64,000 nucleotides of DNA, from positions 97,278 through 161,277 of the forward strand of contig NZ_MKIO01000020.1 of NCBI RefSeq assembly GCF_001938945.1, in the 5' to 3' direction. Shown in pieces: positions 56,344 to 64,000 of this stretch. Under the pieces are notes generated by a model that worked only from the letters and a program-made list of their open reading frames with translations, ran no database searches and was not told the DNA's origin. This DNA is from Xaviernesmea rhizosphaerae (GTDB lineage: Bacteria > Pseudomonadota > Alphaproteobacteria > Rhizobiales > Rhizobiaceae). The translations under genes and the position numbers were made by a program. How positions within the stretch are numbered: the first letter of the stretch is position 1; every line of letters starts with the position of its first letter.

Positions 56344-56394
56344 CGAATGTGTCCTTGAGAACCTTGGGTCGGGCATGGCGCCCATATGAAGAAG

Positions 56395-56420
56395 AACACC
56401 GCGAACCGATATTTAATCCC
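56395..56420 (-). promoter_or_regulatory. ECF-style promoter ahead of the COG4315-like gene
   Basis: Read on the minus strand it is GGGATTAAAT, nine bases, CGGTGTT. The same two blocks with identical spacing precede yceI. They are presumably the -35 and -10 elements of the operon's own sigma factor. Confidence 0.65.
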
Positions 56421-56454
56421 GGCGGGTAAGCTCTTTTGTTGCAGCCGAGAGCGT

Positions 56455-57027
56455 TCAGCGCCGACCCTGCAGTTGCATGTCGAAGGTGACGACATTCGAA
56501 TAGATCGGCACGCCAATCCCCATCCCGTAAGGCATGCGGAAGATGTCGCCGGTTACGTGGAAGGCCATTCGTGCGCCGCCTTCATCGACCAGCGTGGCCT
56601 GAAACGCCTCTTTGCGCGACTGGCCCCGCGCGGTCAGGATACCCTCGATGGTCGCGCTCTTCGGTCCCGTCGGCACGACGCGCGTGGAGCGGAAGGTGAT
56701 CTCGGGATGATTTGTGGCGTCGAACACGGCATTGGAGCGCAGGAACGTGTCGATGCGGCCCTGGCCAGTCGTGATGCTTCCCGCGCGCAGGGTCACCGCG
56801 ACGGAGGAGTGGGCGAGGTCGTTACGATCGATGTCGAAGCTGCCGGACACTTCCGGAAAGGTGCCCGAAATGCCGGCGCCGTCGCCGGCCTGTCCGACGT
56901 GGAAACCGATGTGCGAGGCAGGATCGATCCGGTAGTGGTTCGCCGCGTATGACGGCTGGAGAGCCAAAACGGCTGGTGCCGCAGCAAGAACGAGCGTGGC
57001 TGTGAGGCGGGAGAGGCTGTTTATCAT
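56455..57027 (-). CDS. YceI-family periplasmic protein
   Basis: The product is a 190-residue lipocalin-like protein. It has a signal peptide (ATLVLAAAPAVLALQPSYA) followed by the YceI domain (YRIDPASHIGFHVGQ, SFDIDRNDLAHSSV, FLRSNAVFDATNHPEITF, VVTFDMQLQ). The family binds polyprenyl-type lipids in the periplasm. The ATG at 57027 was chosen over 57069 because the promoter -10 block ends 7 bp from the latter, and because the promoter-to-ATG distance then equals that of the COG4315-like gene. Confidence 0.88.
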   Translation of the reverse strand: MINSLSRLTATLVLAAAPAVLALQPSYAANHYRIDPASHIGFHVGQAGDGAGISGTFPEVSGSFDIDRNDLAHSSVAVTLRAGSITTGQGRIDTFLRSNAVFDATNHPEITFRSTRVVPTGPKSATIEGILTARGQSRKEAFQATLVDEGGARMAFHVTGDIFRMPYGMGIGVPIYSNVVTFDMQLQGRR

Positions 57028-57075
57028 GGCGTCATCCATCAAAGGGAACGGCTTGATCTGTTCGGTCATGGAGTC

Positions 57076-57101
57076 AACACCGGCGCAGACGATTTAATCC
57101 C
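57076..57101 (-). promoter_or_regulatory. ECF-style promoter ahead of yceI
   Basis: GGGATTAAAT-N9-CGGTGTT on the minus strand is identical in both blocks and spacing to the site at 56395-56420. It starts 49 bp before the yceI ATG. Confidence 0.65.
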
Positions 57102-57341
57102 GTCGCGAGCACATCTTTCTGCGAGCCGCATTTCTTTCATCAGCCGGTCCGGCCGGAGCCTCCACCAGCATAGCCTGCTGGAGTGCAGGGGGCTTCTCCA
57201 AGGGCGATCTCGGCGATTTTCACCGCGGCAATGATCGCTGCATCGGCATCGGCGGTTCGCTCTGATCTGGGTGGTGTGGTCAGATCACCGCTTCCATCAA
57301 ACCTCCACACACCCTCAAACAAGCGACCACTTTGACGGCTT

Positions 57342-57443
57342 AGAGCATCGGACTGAAAATCGTATGCAGTTCGCTGCTCTAGGCTTTTGTTTCTGCATCG
57401 GACTTATCCGAAAACCGGTTCCCACTTTTCGGACCGATGCTCT
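57342..57443. repeat. RIME-type repeat, full copy
   Basis: AGAGCATCGGACTGAAAATC, the GGCTTTTGTTTCTGCATCGG linker, TCCGAAAACCGG and TTTTCGGACCGATGCTCT give the two-unit structure. The last base touches the first base of the 266-bp MITE-like element. Confidence 0.8.
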
Positions 57444-57709
57444 AGGGTCAGGACCCATTAAATTCATGTCATCTGCGGGACGGATTTTGTGTCTGGCAAG
57501 GAGGGAAGCCGCAGGAAATGTGGAGCATTTTCAAGGCTTTCCGACGCAGTCCAGGCGCAAAATCCGTCCCGCCCGCAGGGTTCGCACGCATGGGCCGGCT
57601 GATCGCAAACAATGCTCGACAAGGCTGAAAGCCTTGTCTTGCGCTTGTTTGCTTCCATCGAATCCCATGCGCGCGAACAGATGGCATGAATTTAATGGGT
57701 CGTGACCCT
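57444..57709. mobile_element. MITE-like element (266 bp)
   Basis: Terminal inverted repeats of 31 bp (57444-57474 and 57679-57709; AGGGTCAGGACCCATTAAAT at the left end) match at 29 positions. The inside has no transposase but includes a GACAAGGCT/AGCCTTGTC hairpin near 57619-57639. It is probably a non-autonomous transposon mobilised by a relative elsewhere. Confidence 0.75.
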
Positions 57710-57744
57710 GGCAGGTGATAGACGCTGAAACGGGTGTGTGACCT

Positions 57745-58216
57745 TTGAGGCTGGAATTGGATATGATGGGTCCACGTGTCCGCGAGAAATATCCCGCTTC
57801 CATCCGTTCGGCATGGGGCCTTCAGCAATCGGGCAGCACGATCAGGGTGCACGTCGGAAATGCGGTCGATATTCCCTTCAATGGCGGCCAGATCTACCGC
57901 TCCGGAGAATTCTTGCACTGGCCAAGCGCCACGATGCGCCTGCGCGAGACAGGAGCGTGGTAACGTCCCCGGGGTGAGGCGCCTTGAGATGATCCCGCCG
58001 ATGGAAATAGACGAGAGAGCCGTCGAAGTCCTTGAGACCAGTTTTGGGGCAACTCAGGATGAGACCATCAACGTGATCGCACGCGGACCGGGTTTCCGAT
58101 CGACAGGCGGCCAGCTAAGGGATCTGATCGTGTCGCGAATAGCTCTCAAGAAAGTTGAGGGAAGCGTTCTGGAGCGAGACGGAAATTTGACGCTCCAAGC
58201 GACGGCGCTGCCGTAG
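57745..58216 (+). pseudogene. C-terminal remnant of a large helicase-type protein (DUF3320-like tail)
   Basis: Three short frames read in series as one tail: VREKYPASIRSAWGLQQSGS with IYRSGEFLHWPSA; then DRSVVTSPG; then IPPMEIDERAVEVLETSFGA with FRSTGGQLRDLI. This pattern resembles the end of DUF4011/DUF3320 superfamily-1 helicases. Two frame breaks lie near 57950-57990, and the rest of the gene is missing beyond the MITE. The family assignment is from memory of the pattern and is moderate. Confidence 0.5.
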
Positions 58217-58515
58217 GATAACAGATCTAAAGGGTGGTTATCCCTGGGGAAGGGAAACTTGCGATCAACCCTAACCCACGCCGCCGCGCCACAGAGCACA
58301 CCGCTACGCCAGGTTCGCAACTCTACGCAAAGATCTGCGCCTTCTGATCGCCGCTCTATTCGCGGCGGCGGCCATTGCCAGTCAACACCTCGAACCGGCG
58401 TGCCGGCTCATCCCTGGATTCAACCATAAGCTCTGACAGTCTGTCCAACAATCGCGCCTGGCCGACTGGGCCGTTCGTCTGGGCGGCCTGCAAATGGCAA
58501 TTCCGGGACAGCATG
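58217..58515. other. Intergenic region, no gene seen
   Basis: No recognisable gene was found. It lies between the decayed helicase tail and the end of the phosphoribosyltransferase operon. Confidence 0.35.
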
Positions 58516-59148
58516 TCAGGTTCCCGGAATCGGTTTCCAGCGGCCATCGGCGGCTTTGGTGAACTGCGGAATATGGGCAAGTCCATGAACCAGATCGCGG
58601 TCCGGCCCAAGCGTCTCCTGCCAGTCCTTGGCCTCGGTGAGGATCACGCCGATACCGACGACCTCCGCGCCTGCCCTGCGGACGAGTTCCAGCGAGCCGC
58701 GCAGGCTGGAACCGGATGCGACGACATCGTCGACCACGGCAACACGTTTGCCGGCCAGAAGCGGGAGGGCGGCGCGGTCGAGCAGCAGGCGCTGCTCTCC
58801 CTTCGAGGTAATGGAGGAGATGCGCTGCTCCAGCGCATTGGCCAGGTGCAGCTTCGGCGATTTCTGCAGGATGACATAGTCGTCCAGGCCGAGCGCGCGG
58901 GTGACCTCGATCGCCACGGGAATACCCAGCGTGGCGGCGCCGATGACGATTTCGGGCTTGGTTGGCGCCAGCCTCTCGGCCAGCGCCTGCCCGACATGGG
59001 CACCGAAGCGGACGCCGAGATCGATCACCATCATCAGCGAGATGGCAAAATCCGGCTTGATCGCCACGATCGGCAGATCGATCGCCTGCCCGGCGACATC
59101 GACGGTCCAGCTCTGTCCTGTCCGGGGATCGGCGGCGTCACTTGGCAT
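58516..59148 (-). CDS. Purine-type phosphoribosyltransferase (paralogue A)
   Basis: The product is a 210-residue type I PRTase. The PRPP loop is RVAVVDDVVASGSSL, preceded by GAATLGIPVAIEVTRALG and the flexible-loop stretch YVILQKSPKLHLANAL. It would join a heterocyclic base to PRPP in the cytoplasm. It is 11 bp overlapped with the ECF transporter T gene upstream, so it belongs to the transporter operon. The second paralogue opens the same operon; the two share the IPVAIEV, YVILQKSPK and LLLDR blocks. The base is unknown. Confidence 0.85.
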   Translation of the reverse strand: MPSDAADPRTGQSWTVDVAGQAIDLPIVAIKPDFAISLMMVIDLGVRFGAHVGQALAERLAPTKPEIVIGAATLGIPVAIEVTRALGLDDYVILQKSPKLHLANALEQRISSITSKGEQRLLLDRAALPLLAGKRVAVVDDVVASGSSLRGSLELVRRAGAEVVGIGVILTEAKDWQETLGPDRDLVHGLAHIPQFTKAADGRWKPIPGT

Positions 59149-59818
59149 CGGCTTTATTCCTCATCATGAGGCGGGGCTCGACCATCAGGCCGACCTGCCG
59201 CCAGGTTGTGCGTTTCCGCGTGAGATCATAGCCGTAGAGGCTGAGCGAGAAGGAGATCGCATGGGCCATGCGGATCGCCTGCACGAGAAGCGGCACACCC
59301 CGCGCCAGGGCGAAGCGCAGGCGGCTGGGCAGGCCGACATCGTCGATCTCCATGCCCCGGGCGCGTTGGGCATCGGCGATGCGCTCGAAATCGGCGCGCA
59401 GCATCGGGATGACGCCGAAGGTCAGCGACAGGACCAGGGTGACGAGCGGCGGCAGTCGCGCCGCGCTCGAAGCCGCCAGGATGGCACCGGGGGTGGAGGT
59501 CTCCATCACGAAAAAAAAGGCCGCCGTGGTGGCCACGAGCCGGGCGGCCATGGCGGCGGCCACAGGCAGTGCCGCGGCAAGCGGTATGCCCTGAAGCGTG
59601 AGATTGAGCAGCCAGCTCGCCATCACCATGGCCGTGAGCAAGGCAGCGCCCTTGCTGTAGCCGGCGACGCCCGGCACGCGCAGCAGCCAGAGCAGAAGCA
59701 CGCAGAGGAGCGCGAAGGCAATGCCGGCCTGCCAGCCCGGCGCGAGCCATGCCGTCACCATCACCGCGAAGGCGAGGGCGAGTTTGACGAAGAAGTTGAG
59801 ATCGTGCAGCCAGATCAT
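59138..59818 (-). CDS. ECF transporter transmembrane component (EcfT)
   Basis: The product is a 226-residue inner-membrane protein with about five hydrophobic segments. The characteristic coupling helix is DAQRARGMEIDD (Ala-Arg-Gly motif), and a second Arg-containing motif follows near LYGYDLTRKRT. It links the ATPase to the S component. The ATG at 59818 overlaps the ATPase stop by 4 bp and has GAGGAAA upstream. Confidence 0.85.
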   Translation of the reverse strand: MIWLHDLNFFVKLALAFAVMVTAWLAPGWQAGIAFALLCVLLLWLLRVPGVAGYSKGAALLTAMVMASWLLNLTLQGIPLAAALPVAAAMAARLVATTAAFFFVMETSTPGAILAASSAARLPPLVTLVLSLTFGVIPMLRADFERIADAQRARGMEIDDVGLPSRLRFALARGVPLLVQAIRMAHAISFSLSLYGYDLTRKRTTWRQVGLMVEPRLMMRNKADAK

Positions 59819-61335
59819 GCGGTTTCCTCCGGCACAGAGGCGTAGGGTGCTGACCAACCAAGCTTGGCAAAAGCCTGGCTGCGCCAGCCCTCGTCCGTCG
59901 GGCCGTCATAGGCAATGCGCCCTTCATCGAGCAGCATCAGGCGCGAGGCGAGATCGTCGACCAGTTCGAGATCGTGCGAGATCAGCATCACCGCCCGTCC
60001 AGTCTCGCGCATGGCTGCGATAAAGCGCTCCAACAACTGCCGTCCTCGCAGATCGCGCGCCAGAAGCGGCTCGTCGATGATGGCGACCAGCGCTCCGGCC
60101 GCATCGGCGCAGGCAAGGCCCAACAGTGCCTGCTGGCGCACGGAGAGCGAAAAGGGGTTGGCCTCTTCCAGATGGCCGAGATCGTAGCGTGCAAGGGCGG
60201 CGCGGGCTTTGGCGACGACCTCGGGATCGTTCGAGTGCGCCGTCGCAGCGGTGATGGCGAAGATCACCTCGCCGATAGCGCTCATGTTGAAGAGGATGTG
60301 GCGCATGTTCTGCGGGACATAGGCGAGCTTGCGCGCACGCGCGGCCACGGTCCAGCGGTCTGCCGCCGCGCCGTCCAGCGTGATTGTTCCGCGGGCGGCT
60401 TTCGTCAGGCCCAGCATCGCCTTGAACAATGTCGTCTTGCCGGCACCGTTGCGCCCGATCAGCGCCACGACCTCGCCGGTGCGGATCTCGAACGTCACTG
60501 CGTTCAGAACCGGATCGCCGACAGAACGGGTGAGCTGGGTGATCAGAGCCGAAACTGCCAGCAGAGGCCGGCCGATGGCGCCGGCAGGGGCCAGCCTGCG
60601 GCGACGCATCGGCGACAGCAGGCCGGCTTCCTCCCATGCCGCATGATTTTCGAGACACCTCGCCGGCGGCTGCGGCGCGCAAAGCTGTCCGTCGTGCAGC
60701 AGCGCCAGGCGATCGACGACAGGCAGCAACGAGACGGCATCCTGATCTGCGATCAGCAGGCTTGGCACGTCCTGCGCTGCCTGATCGAGAATGCTGCAGA
60801 GCCGCCGGCGCGCCGCCGGATCGAGGCCGGTGGTGGGTTCGTCCATCACAAGGAGATCTGGCCCTGAGGCAAGCGCTGCGGCCACTGCGACCAAGCGCCG
60901 CTCTCCGCCCGAGAGGGTCAGCACGCGCCGGCCGCTCAGCGCCGAAAGGCCGAAGCCATCGATCAGCATCTTGAGCCGCGCGCGGATTTCGGCCTTGGCC
61001 ATGCCCCGGTTTTCCAGCGGAAAGGCGATAATGTCCTCGACCGAGAGATCCCAGAGCTGATCCTCGAGATTCTGGCCGATGAAGCCGATCCGGCGAAACA
61101 GCGCCTGCCGATCGATGCTGCCGAGCGGCTGGCCGTCGAGCGTCACGGTGCCGGAAAGCTCCGGCACCGTGACGAGCCGGGGGATGAGCCCGGCGGCAAC
61201 GGAGAGAAGCGAGGTCTTGCCACTGCCGGCGGCACCGCAGACGAGCAGCTTCTGCCCGCGCGAGAGGGTCAGCCGGGCTTCGGACAGCACAGGTGTGCCG
61301 CCGAAGCCGAGCGTGAGTTTGTCGATATCGAGCAC
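59815..61335 (-). CDS. ECF transporter ATPase, fused double-domain (EcfA1A2-like)
   Basis: The product is 506 residues. Domain 1 has CGAAGSGKTSLL, LSGGERRLVAVAAAL and LLVMDEPTTGLD. Domain 2 has GRNGAGKTTLF and AIIDEP, but its signature is degenerate (FSLSVRQQALLGLA instead of LSGGQ). One chain therefore replaces the usual EcfA-EcfA' pair. The start was set at a GTG, 61335, because no ATG is available after the S-gene stop 18 bp upstream; the exact start is uncertain. Confidence 0.82.
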   Translation of the reverse strand: MLDIDKLTLGFGGTPVLSEARLTLSRGQKLLVCGAAGSGKTSLLSVAAGLIPRLVTVPELSGTVTLDGQPLGSIDRQALFRRIGFIGQNLEDQLWDLSVEDIIAFPLENRGMAKAEIRARLKMLIDGFGLSALSGRRVLTLSGGERRLVAVAAALASGPDLLVMDEPTTGLDPAARRRLCSILDQAAQDVPSLLIADQDAVSLLPVVDRLALLHDGQLCAPQPPARCLENHAAWEEAGLLSPMRRRRLAPAGAIGRPLLAVSALITQLTRSVGDPVLNAVTFEIRTGEVVALIGRNGAGKTTLFKAMLGLTKAARGTITLDGAAADRWTVAARARKLAYVPQNMRHILFNMSAIGEVIFAITAATAHSNDPEVVAKARAALARYDLGHLEEANPFSLSVRQQALLGLACADAAGALVAIIDEPLLARDLRGRQLLERFIAAMRETGRAVMLISHDLELVDDLASRLMLLDEGRIAYDGPTDEGWRSQAFAKLGWSAPYASVPEETA

Positions 61336-61352
61336 AGGTCGTTCCAGGTCTG

Positions 61353-61925
61353 TCAGAAGCGCTTGAAGCCGGCGGGATGCGCGCTTTTCAGGATCTTCAG
61401 CGCGGGCAGGATCAGGAGCGGCGTGCCGATGACCATCGGGACGATGTCCGACAGGCCGATATAGCCGAAGGCCCACCAGAACGGGAAAATGCCGAGATAG
61501 GCCAGGCTTGCCGAAACGGCCGCGACCATGACCACCCCGACCACCAGGCAGGTGAGCGCGATACGCAGCAGCGTCGCCCGATCGAAGCTGGTCTTGGCTG
61601 GATCGAACAAAAGGCCGGGAACGAGACCGGTCAGTCCGACCATGATGCCGTCAACGATCAGCGAGTGCGCGGGAATGAAGGTGCCGGCCAGGAGCGACCA
61701 GATGATCGTGCCGAGATAGCCGCAGATGAAGCCGCTGCGCCAGCCGATGAGAATTCCGACGACAGGGGGCAGAAAGGCAAAGATGCGCCACTGGATGACG
61801 CCGGGCACGAGCTGGATCGGGTTGGCATAGGCCCAGAGCACGCCCGTGGCCGCTGCAGCCACAACGGAGAGAACGATGGGAAAGAGCGTGTTGCCCTCGC
61901 CCTGGGACAGGCTGGAGGATTGCAT
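61353..61925 (-). CDS. ECF transporter substrate-binding S component
   Basis: The product is a 190-residue membrane protein with five to six hydrophobic segments (FPIVLSVVAAAATGVLWAYA, IFAFLPPVVGILIGW, LLRIALTCLVVGVVMVAAV). GGGGAA precedes the ATG. Together with the T and A components it forms a complete energy-coupling-factor importer. It is not obviously one of the named S families (biotin, thiamin, riboflavin, cobalt); the flanking PRTases suggest a nucleobase-like ligand. Confidence 0.75.
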   Translation of the reverse strand: MQSSSLSQGEGNTLFPIVLSVVAAAATGVLWAYANPIQLVPGVIQWRIFAFLPPVVGILIGWRSGFICGYLGTIIWSLLAGTFIPAHSLIVDGIMVGLTGLVPGLLFDPAKTSFDRATLLRIALTCLVVGVVMVAAVSASLAYLGIFPFWWAFGYIGLSDIVPMVIGTPLLILPALKILKSAHPAGFKRF

Positions 61926-62073
61926 GGTTCGGTTCCCCTTGTTTTTGATCGCTTTCGGCGGACGCCTTCATGGCGACGCCGGCATGTCCGATACGAAAGG
62001 TTCCCGGCTGTTTCCGTCCCTGACGGGGCAGCTCCGGCCTTTCCGGCGTGGCTGCCCTCTTGTCTGTGCTGTC

Positions 62074-62763
62074 TCAGGCCGCCGATGGCTTGCGCGTCTG
62101 TGTGGTCTGTGCCTTGAGAAAAATTCGCCGCTCGACAAAAGCGTCTGCCACGGTGGCGGGATCGGCTACCGGCTCGCCCTCGATCATGTCGAACTGGGGA
62201 ATATGCCCTAGGCCGTGGAGCAGAGCCGCATCGTCGCCGAGCGCCGAGCGCCAGGCATGGCCTTCCGTCAGAATGGTGCCGGCACCGATGACGCATCCAC
62301 CGGCACGCCGGACCAGGCGCAGCGCCGCCGCCATGCTGGAGCCGGTGGCGACGACATCGTCCACAACCAGCACCCGCCGGCCTTGCAGGAGCGGGACCGA
62401 CCGCCGGTCGAGCAGGAGACGCTGCGGCGCTGTGCTGGTAACGGAACGCACCTCTTCCACCAGCGCGTCGGCGAGGTGAAATTTCGGCGATTTCTGCAGG
62501 ATGACGTAGTGGTCGATCCCCAGTCGCCGCGACACTTCGATGGCTACGGGAATGCCGAGCGTTGCGCTACCGACGACGATCTCCGGGCGGAGCGCGGCGA
62601 AATGCGCCGCCAGGGCCTCGCCGACGCGATCGCCGAAGCGAATGCCCATGTCGATCACCATCAGGAGCGCGATCGCCTTGCGGGCGTCGAGCTGGACGAT
62701 CGGCAGTGCAACCGATGCGCCGGCGATCTTTGCTTCATGGGTTCTTACTGTTTCCAGACGCAT
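62074..62763 (-). CDS. Purine-type phosphoribosyltransferase (paralogue B)
   Basis: The product is a 229-residue type I PRTase with PRPP loop RVLVVDDVVATGSSM, GSATLGIPVAIEVSRRLG and YVILQKSPKFHLADAL. It resembles the operon's other PRTase throughout but has an extra ~25-residue C-terminal tail. The ATG at 62763 was preferred to a TTG at 62781. It is the first gene of the operon, 148 bp before the S component gene and 140 bp from the divergent LysR gene. Two different PRTases in one operon suggest two related bases or a heteromer. Confidence 0.83.
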   Translation of the reverse strand: MRLETVRTHEAKIAGASVALPIVQLDARKAIALLMVIDMGIRFGDRVGEALAAHFAALRPEIVVGSATLGIPVAIEVSRRLGIDHYVILQKSPKFHLADALVEEVRSVTSTAPQRLLLDRRSVPLLQGRRVLVVDDVVATGSSMAAALRLVRRAGGCVIGAGTILTEGHAWRSALGDDAALLHGLGHIPQFDMIEGEPVADPATVADAFVERRIFLKAQTTQTRKPSAA

Positions 62764-62902
62764 GCGGGCTCGCGGTGTCAAACGGGCCGCTTGAGAGGGG
62801 AAGGGCGGCTTGTGCCTCTATAGACATCGACGGCCCGCGCTTTTACAAACATCAAAAATCGCCCTGTGCGTTTCCTTTTATTCAACGCGAGACCGTGCAC
62901 GC

Positions 62903-63835
62903 ATGAGCCGGCTGCTCTTCTCCCGCTTTGCCCATTATCTCGATTCGGTCGCCCGTCTCGGCTCGATCCGCAAGGCTGCCGAAGAGCTCAATATCTCGGC
63001 CTCGGCGATCGACAAGCAACTGATCCGGGCGGAAGAGGAACTGGGCGTGGCGCTGTTCGAACGGCTGCCGCGCGGCATGCGCCTCACCTCGGCCGGCGAG
63101 ATGCTGATCCATGGCGTGCGGGGATGGCAGAAGGATTTCGGCCGCATCCGCTTCGAGATCGAAGAGTTGAAGGGGCTGCGGCGCGGCGAGGTGAAGATCG
63201 TCCTCTCGCAGGAAGCAGCGGTCGGCTTTCTGCCCGCGGCCCTTGCGCCCTTCCTGAGGGAACATCCGCGCATTCGCCATCAAGTCACGGTCGTCGATCC
63301 CGACCGGGTGCGCCAGCAGGTGATCGACGGCACCGCCGATTTCGGGCTGACCTTCAGTCCGCAGCCGATGCCGGGCGTGGCCGTGACCTGCTCGACGGCC
63401 TTTTGCCTGCGCGCGCTTCTTCCCGCATTGCCCGGGACCGCGCCGCCTGACGGTATCGCGCTGGAGTCGTTCTTTGCCTGCCCGACGCTGATTCCGGATG
63501 CGTCCACGCATGTGCGCGACGCCGTCGACATCGCCGCCGCGCGGATCGGGCGAAGGCCGCAACCCGTGGCCAGCACCAACAGTCTCGACCTCATGCGCGC
63601 ACTTGTCCGCGAGGGATGCGGCTATGGCCTGGCGGTCCTTCCGCCTGCCGCGCCCGTTGTCGGCGCCGACGGGCTGTGGCAACTGCCCTTCGCCGACCGC
63701 GGCCTGCCGCCGCTGACACTCTCTCTGATCGTCGACCCGCACCGCAGCCCGTCGATGACCTCTATCCTCGCGCGCAAGACCCTGGAGGCTGGCTTTGCGC
63801 GTCTTGAAACCGGCATGACCCCCGCCGGGCCGTAA
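62903..63835 (+). CDS. LysR-family regulator of the PRTase/ECF operon
   Basis: The product is a 310-residue LysR protein with helix-turn-helix VARLGSIRKAAEELNISASA and EEELGVALFERLPRGMRLTS, and an effector domain from ~residue 90. It is divergent from the PRTase/ECF operon, making it the likely regulator. It belongs to the same sub-branch as the LysR gene at 25.9 kb. The ATG at 62903 begins the conserved part. The TAA stop touches the nested-palindrome element. Confidence 0.88.
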   Translation: MSRLLFSRFAHYLDSVARLGSIRKAAEELNISASAIDKQLIRAEEELGVALFERLPRGMRLTSAGEMLIHGVRGWQKDFGRIRFEIEELKGLRRGEVKIVLSQEAAVGFLPAALAPFLREHPRIRHQVTVVDPDRVRQQVIDGTADFGLTFSPQPMPGVAVTCSTAFCLRALLPALPGTAPPDGIALESFFACPTLIPDASTHVRDAVDIAAARIGRRPQPVASTNSLDLMRALVREGCGYGLAVLPPAAPVVGADGLWQLPFADRGLPPLTLSLIVDPHRSPSMTSILARKTLEAGFARLETGMTPAGP

Positions 63836-64000
63836 TACCAAGTGTCGATGATAGGGACCTATAGGATGGCTCAGGTCTGGTTTCTGGCTAGGCGCGATGG
63901 GCAGCGCGATGCTGTCGCATCGGGCAAGCATCGCAACGACGCCAGAGACCAGACCTAAGCCACCTTCGGCAGGCTTTCCAGGCCTTCTGGCGTTGTCGAG
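63835..64000. repeat. Nested-palindrome element, second copy (cut by window end)
   Basis: It begins ATACCAAGTG and follows the copy at 40944-41206 through the inner stem (63867-63887 with 63942-63962) and into the right half. Five stem positions differ from the first copy on both strands so that pairing is kept. The right end lies outside the window. Confidence 0.8.

Overview
The window is high-GC DNA of a Rhizobiales (Rhizobiaceae-type) alphaproteobacterium. The evidence is the BioR-type biotin control, the DmeR/DmeF metal efflux pair, an Agrobacterium-like uronate dehydrogenase, many stacked ABC transporter operons with private LysR/GntR/SorC regulators, and at least ten copies of a short palindromic intergenic repeat of the RIME type. 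There are no rRNA, tRNA, ribosomal or other core housekeeping genes. Together with the transporter load and the mobile-element remains, this fits a megaplasmid, chromid or accessory chromosomal region. Nothing here names a species.

Layout. 1-9.99 kb: a GlxA-type AraC regulator, a divergent aldo/keto reductase/LysR pair, a small protein, an NAD-dependent epimerase, a divergent Nudix hydrolase, an ECF sigma/anti-sigma/metal-sensor-like operon, and a FixJ-like two-component pair. 10.3-13 kb: bioR, then bioY-bioB behind two perfect BioR boxes. 13-16.8 kb: a NitT/TauT-type ABC transporter (fused double permease plus ATPase with extra C-terminal domain) without a binding protein. 17.4-26.8 kb: a nitrogen-scavenging operon (allophanate-hydrolase-type amidase, cupin, two isochorismatase-fold amidohydrolases of which one closely resembles biuret hydrolase, and a complete BMP-family ABC importer) with a divergent LysR regulator. 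27-32.2 kb: two c-type cytochromes, a DJ-1/PfpI protein, a GNAT acetyltransferase, and dmeR-dmeF.

32.2-43.6 kb is a mosaic. A SorC-family regulator fragment abuts dmeF. A ribose-type sugar ABC operon ends in a fused dihydroxyacetone-kinase-family enzyme. A graveyard follows (dcu transporter, RraA-like and AraC fragments, two inverted copies of one defective IS5-family element, and a 263-bp nested-palindrome element), then an intact SorC regulator. 43.6-53.1 kb is a uronate catabolic island: mannonate-dehydratase-like protein, uronate dehydrogenase, GntR regulator, KdgD, a MalEFGK-type ABC importer and an SMP-30 lactonase. Together they would import a hexuronate, oxidise it to an aldarolactone, open the lactone and process the keto-deoxy-aldarate toward 2-oxoglutarate semialdehyde. 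The aldarate dehydratase step is not visible.

53.3-58.2 kb: an IS481 remnant, a stress-type operon (YceI, COG4315-like secreted protein, ECF sigma, anti-sigma, cytochrome b561) preceded by two matching ECF-style promoters, a 266-bp MITE-like element and a decayed helicase tail. 58.5-63.8 kb: an unusual operon made of two paralogous PRPP-binding phosphoribosyltransferases bracketing a complete ECF-type vitamin/base transporter, with a divergent LysR regulator. This is the best candidate here for an undescribed salvage system. The window ends inside a second copy of the nested-palindrome element; comparison of the two copies shows five compensatory base-pair changes in the inner stem.
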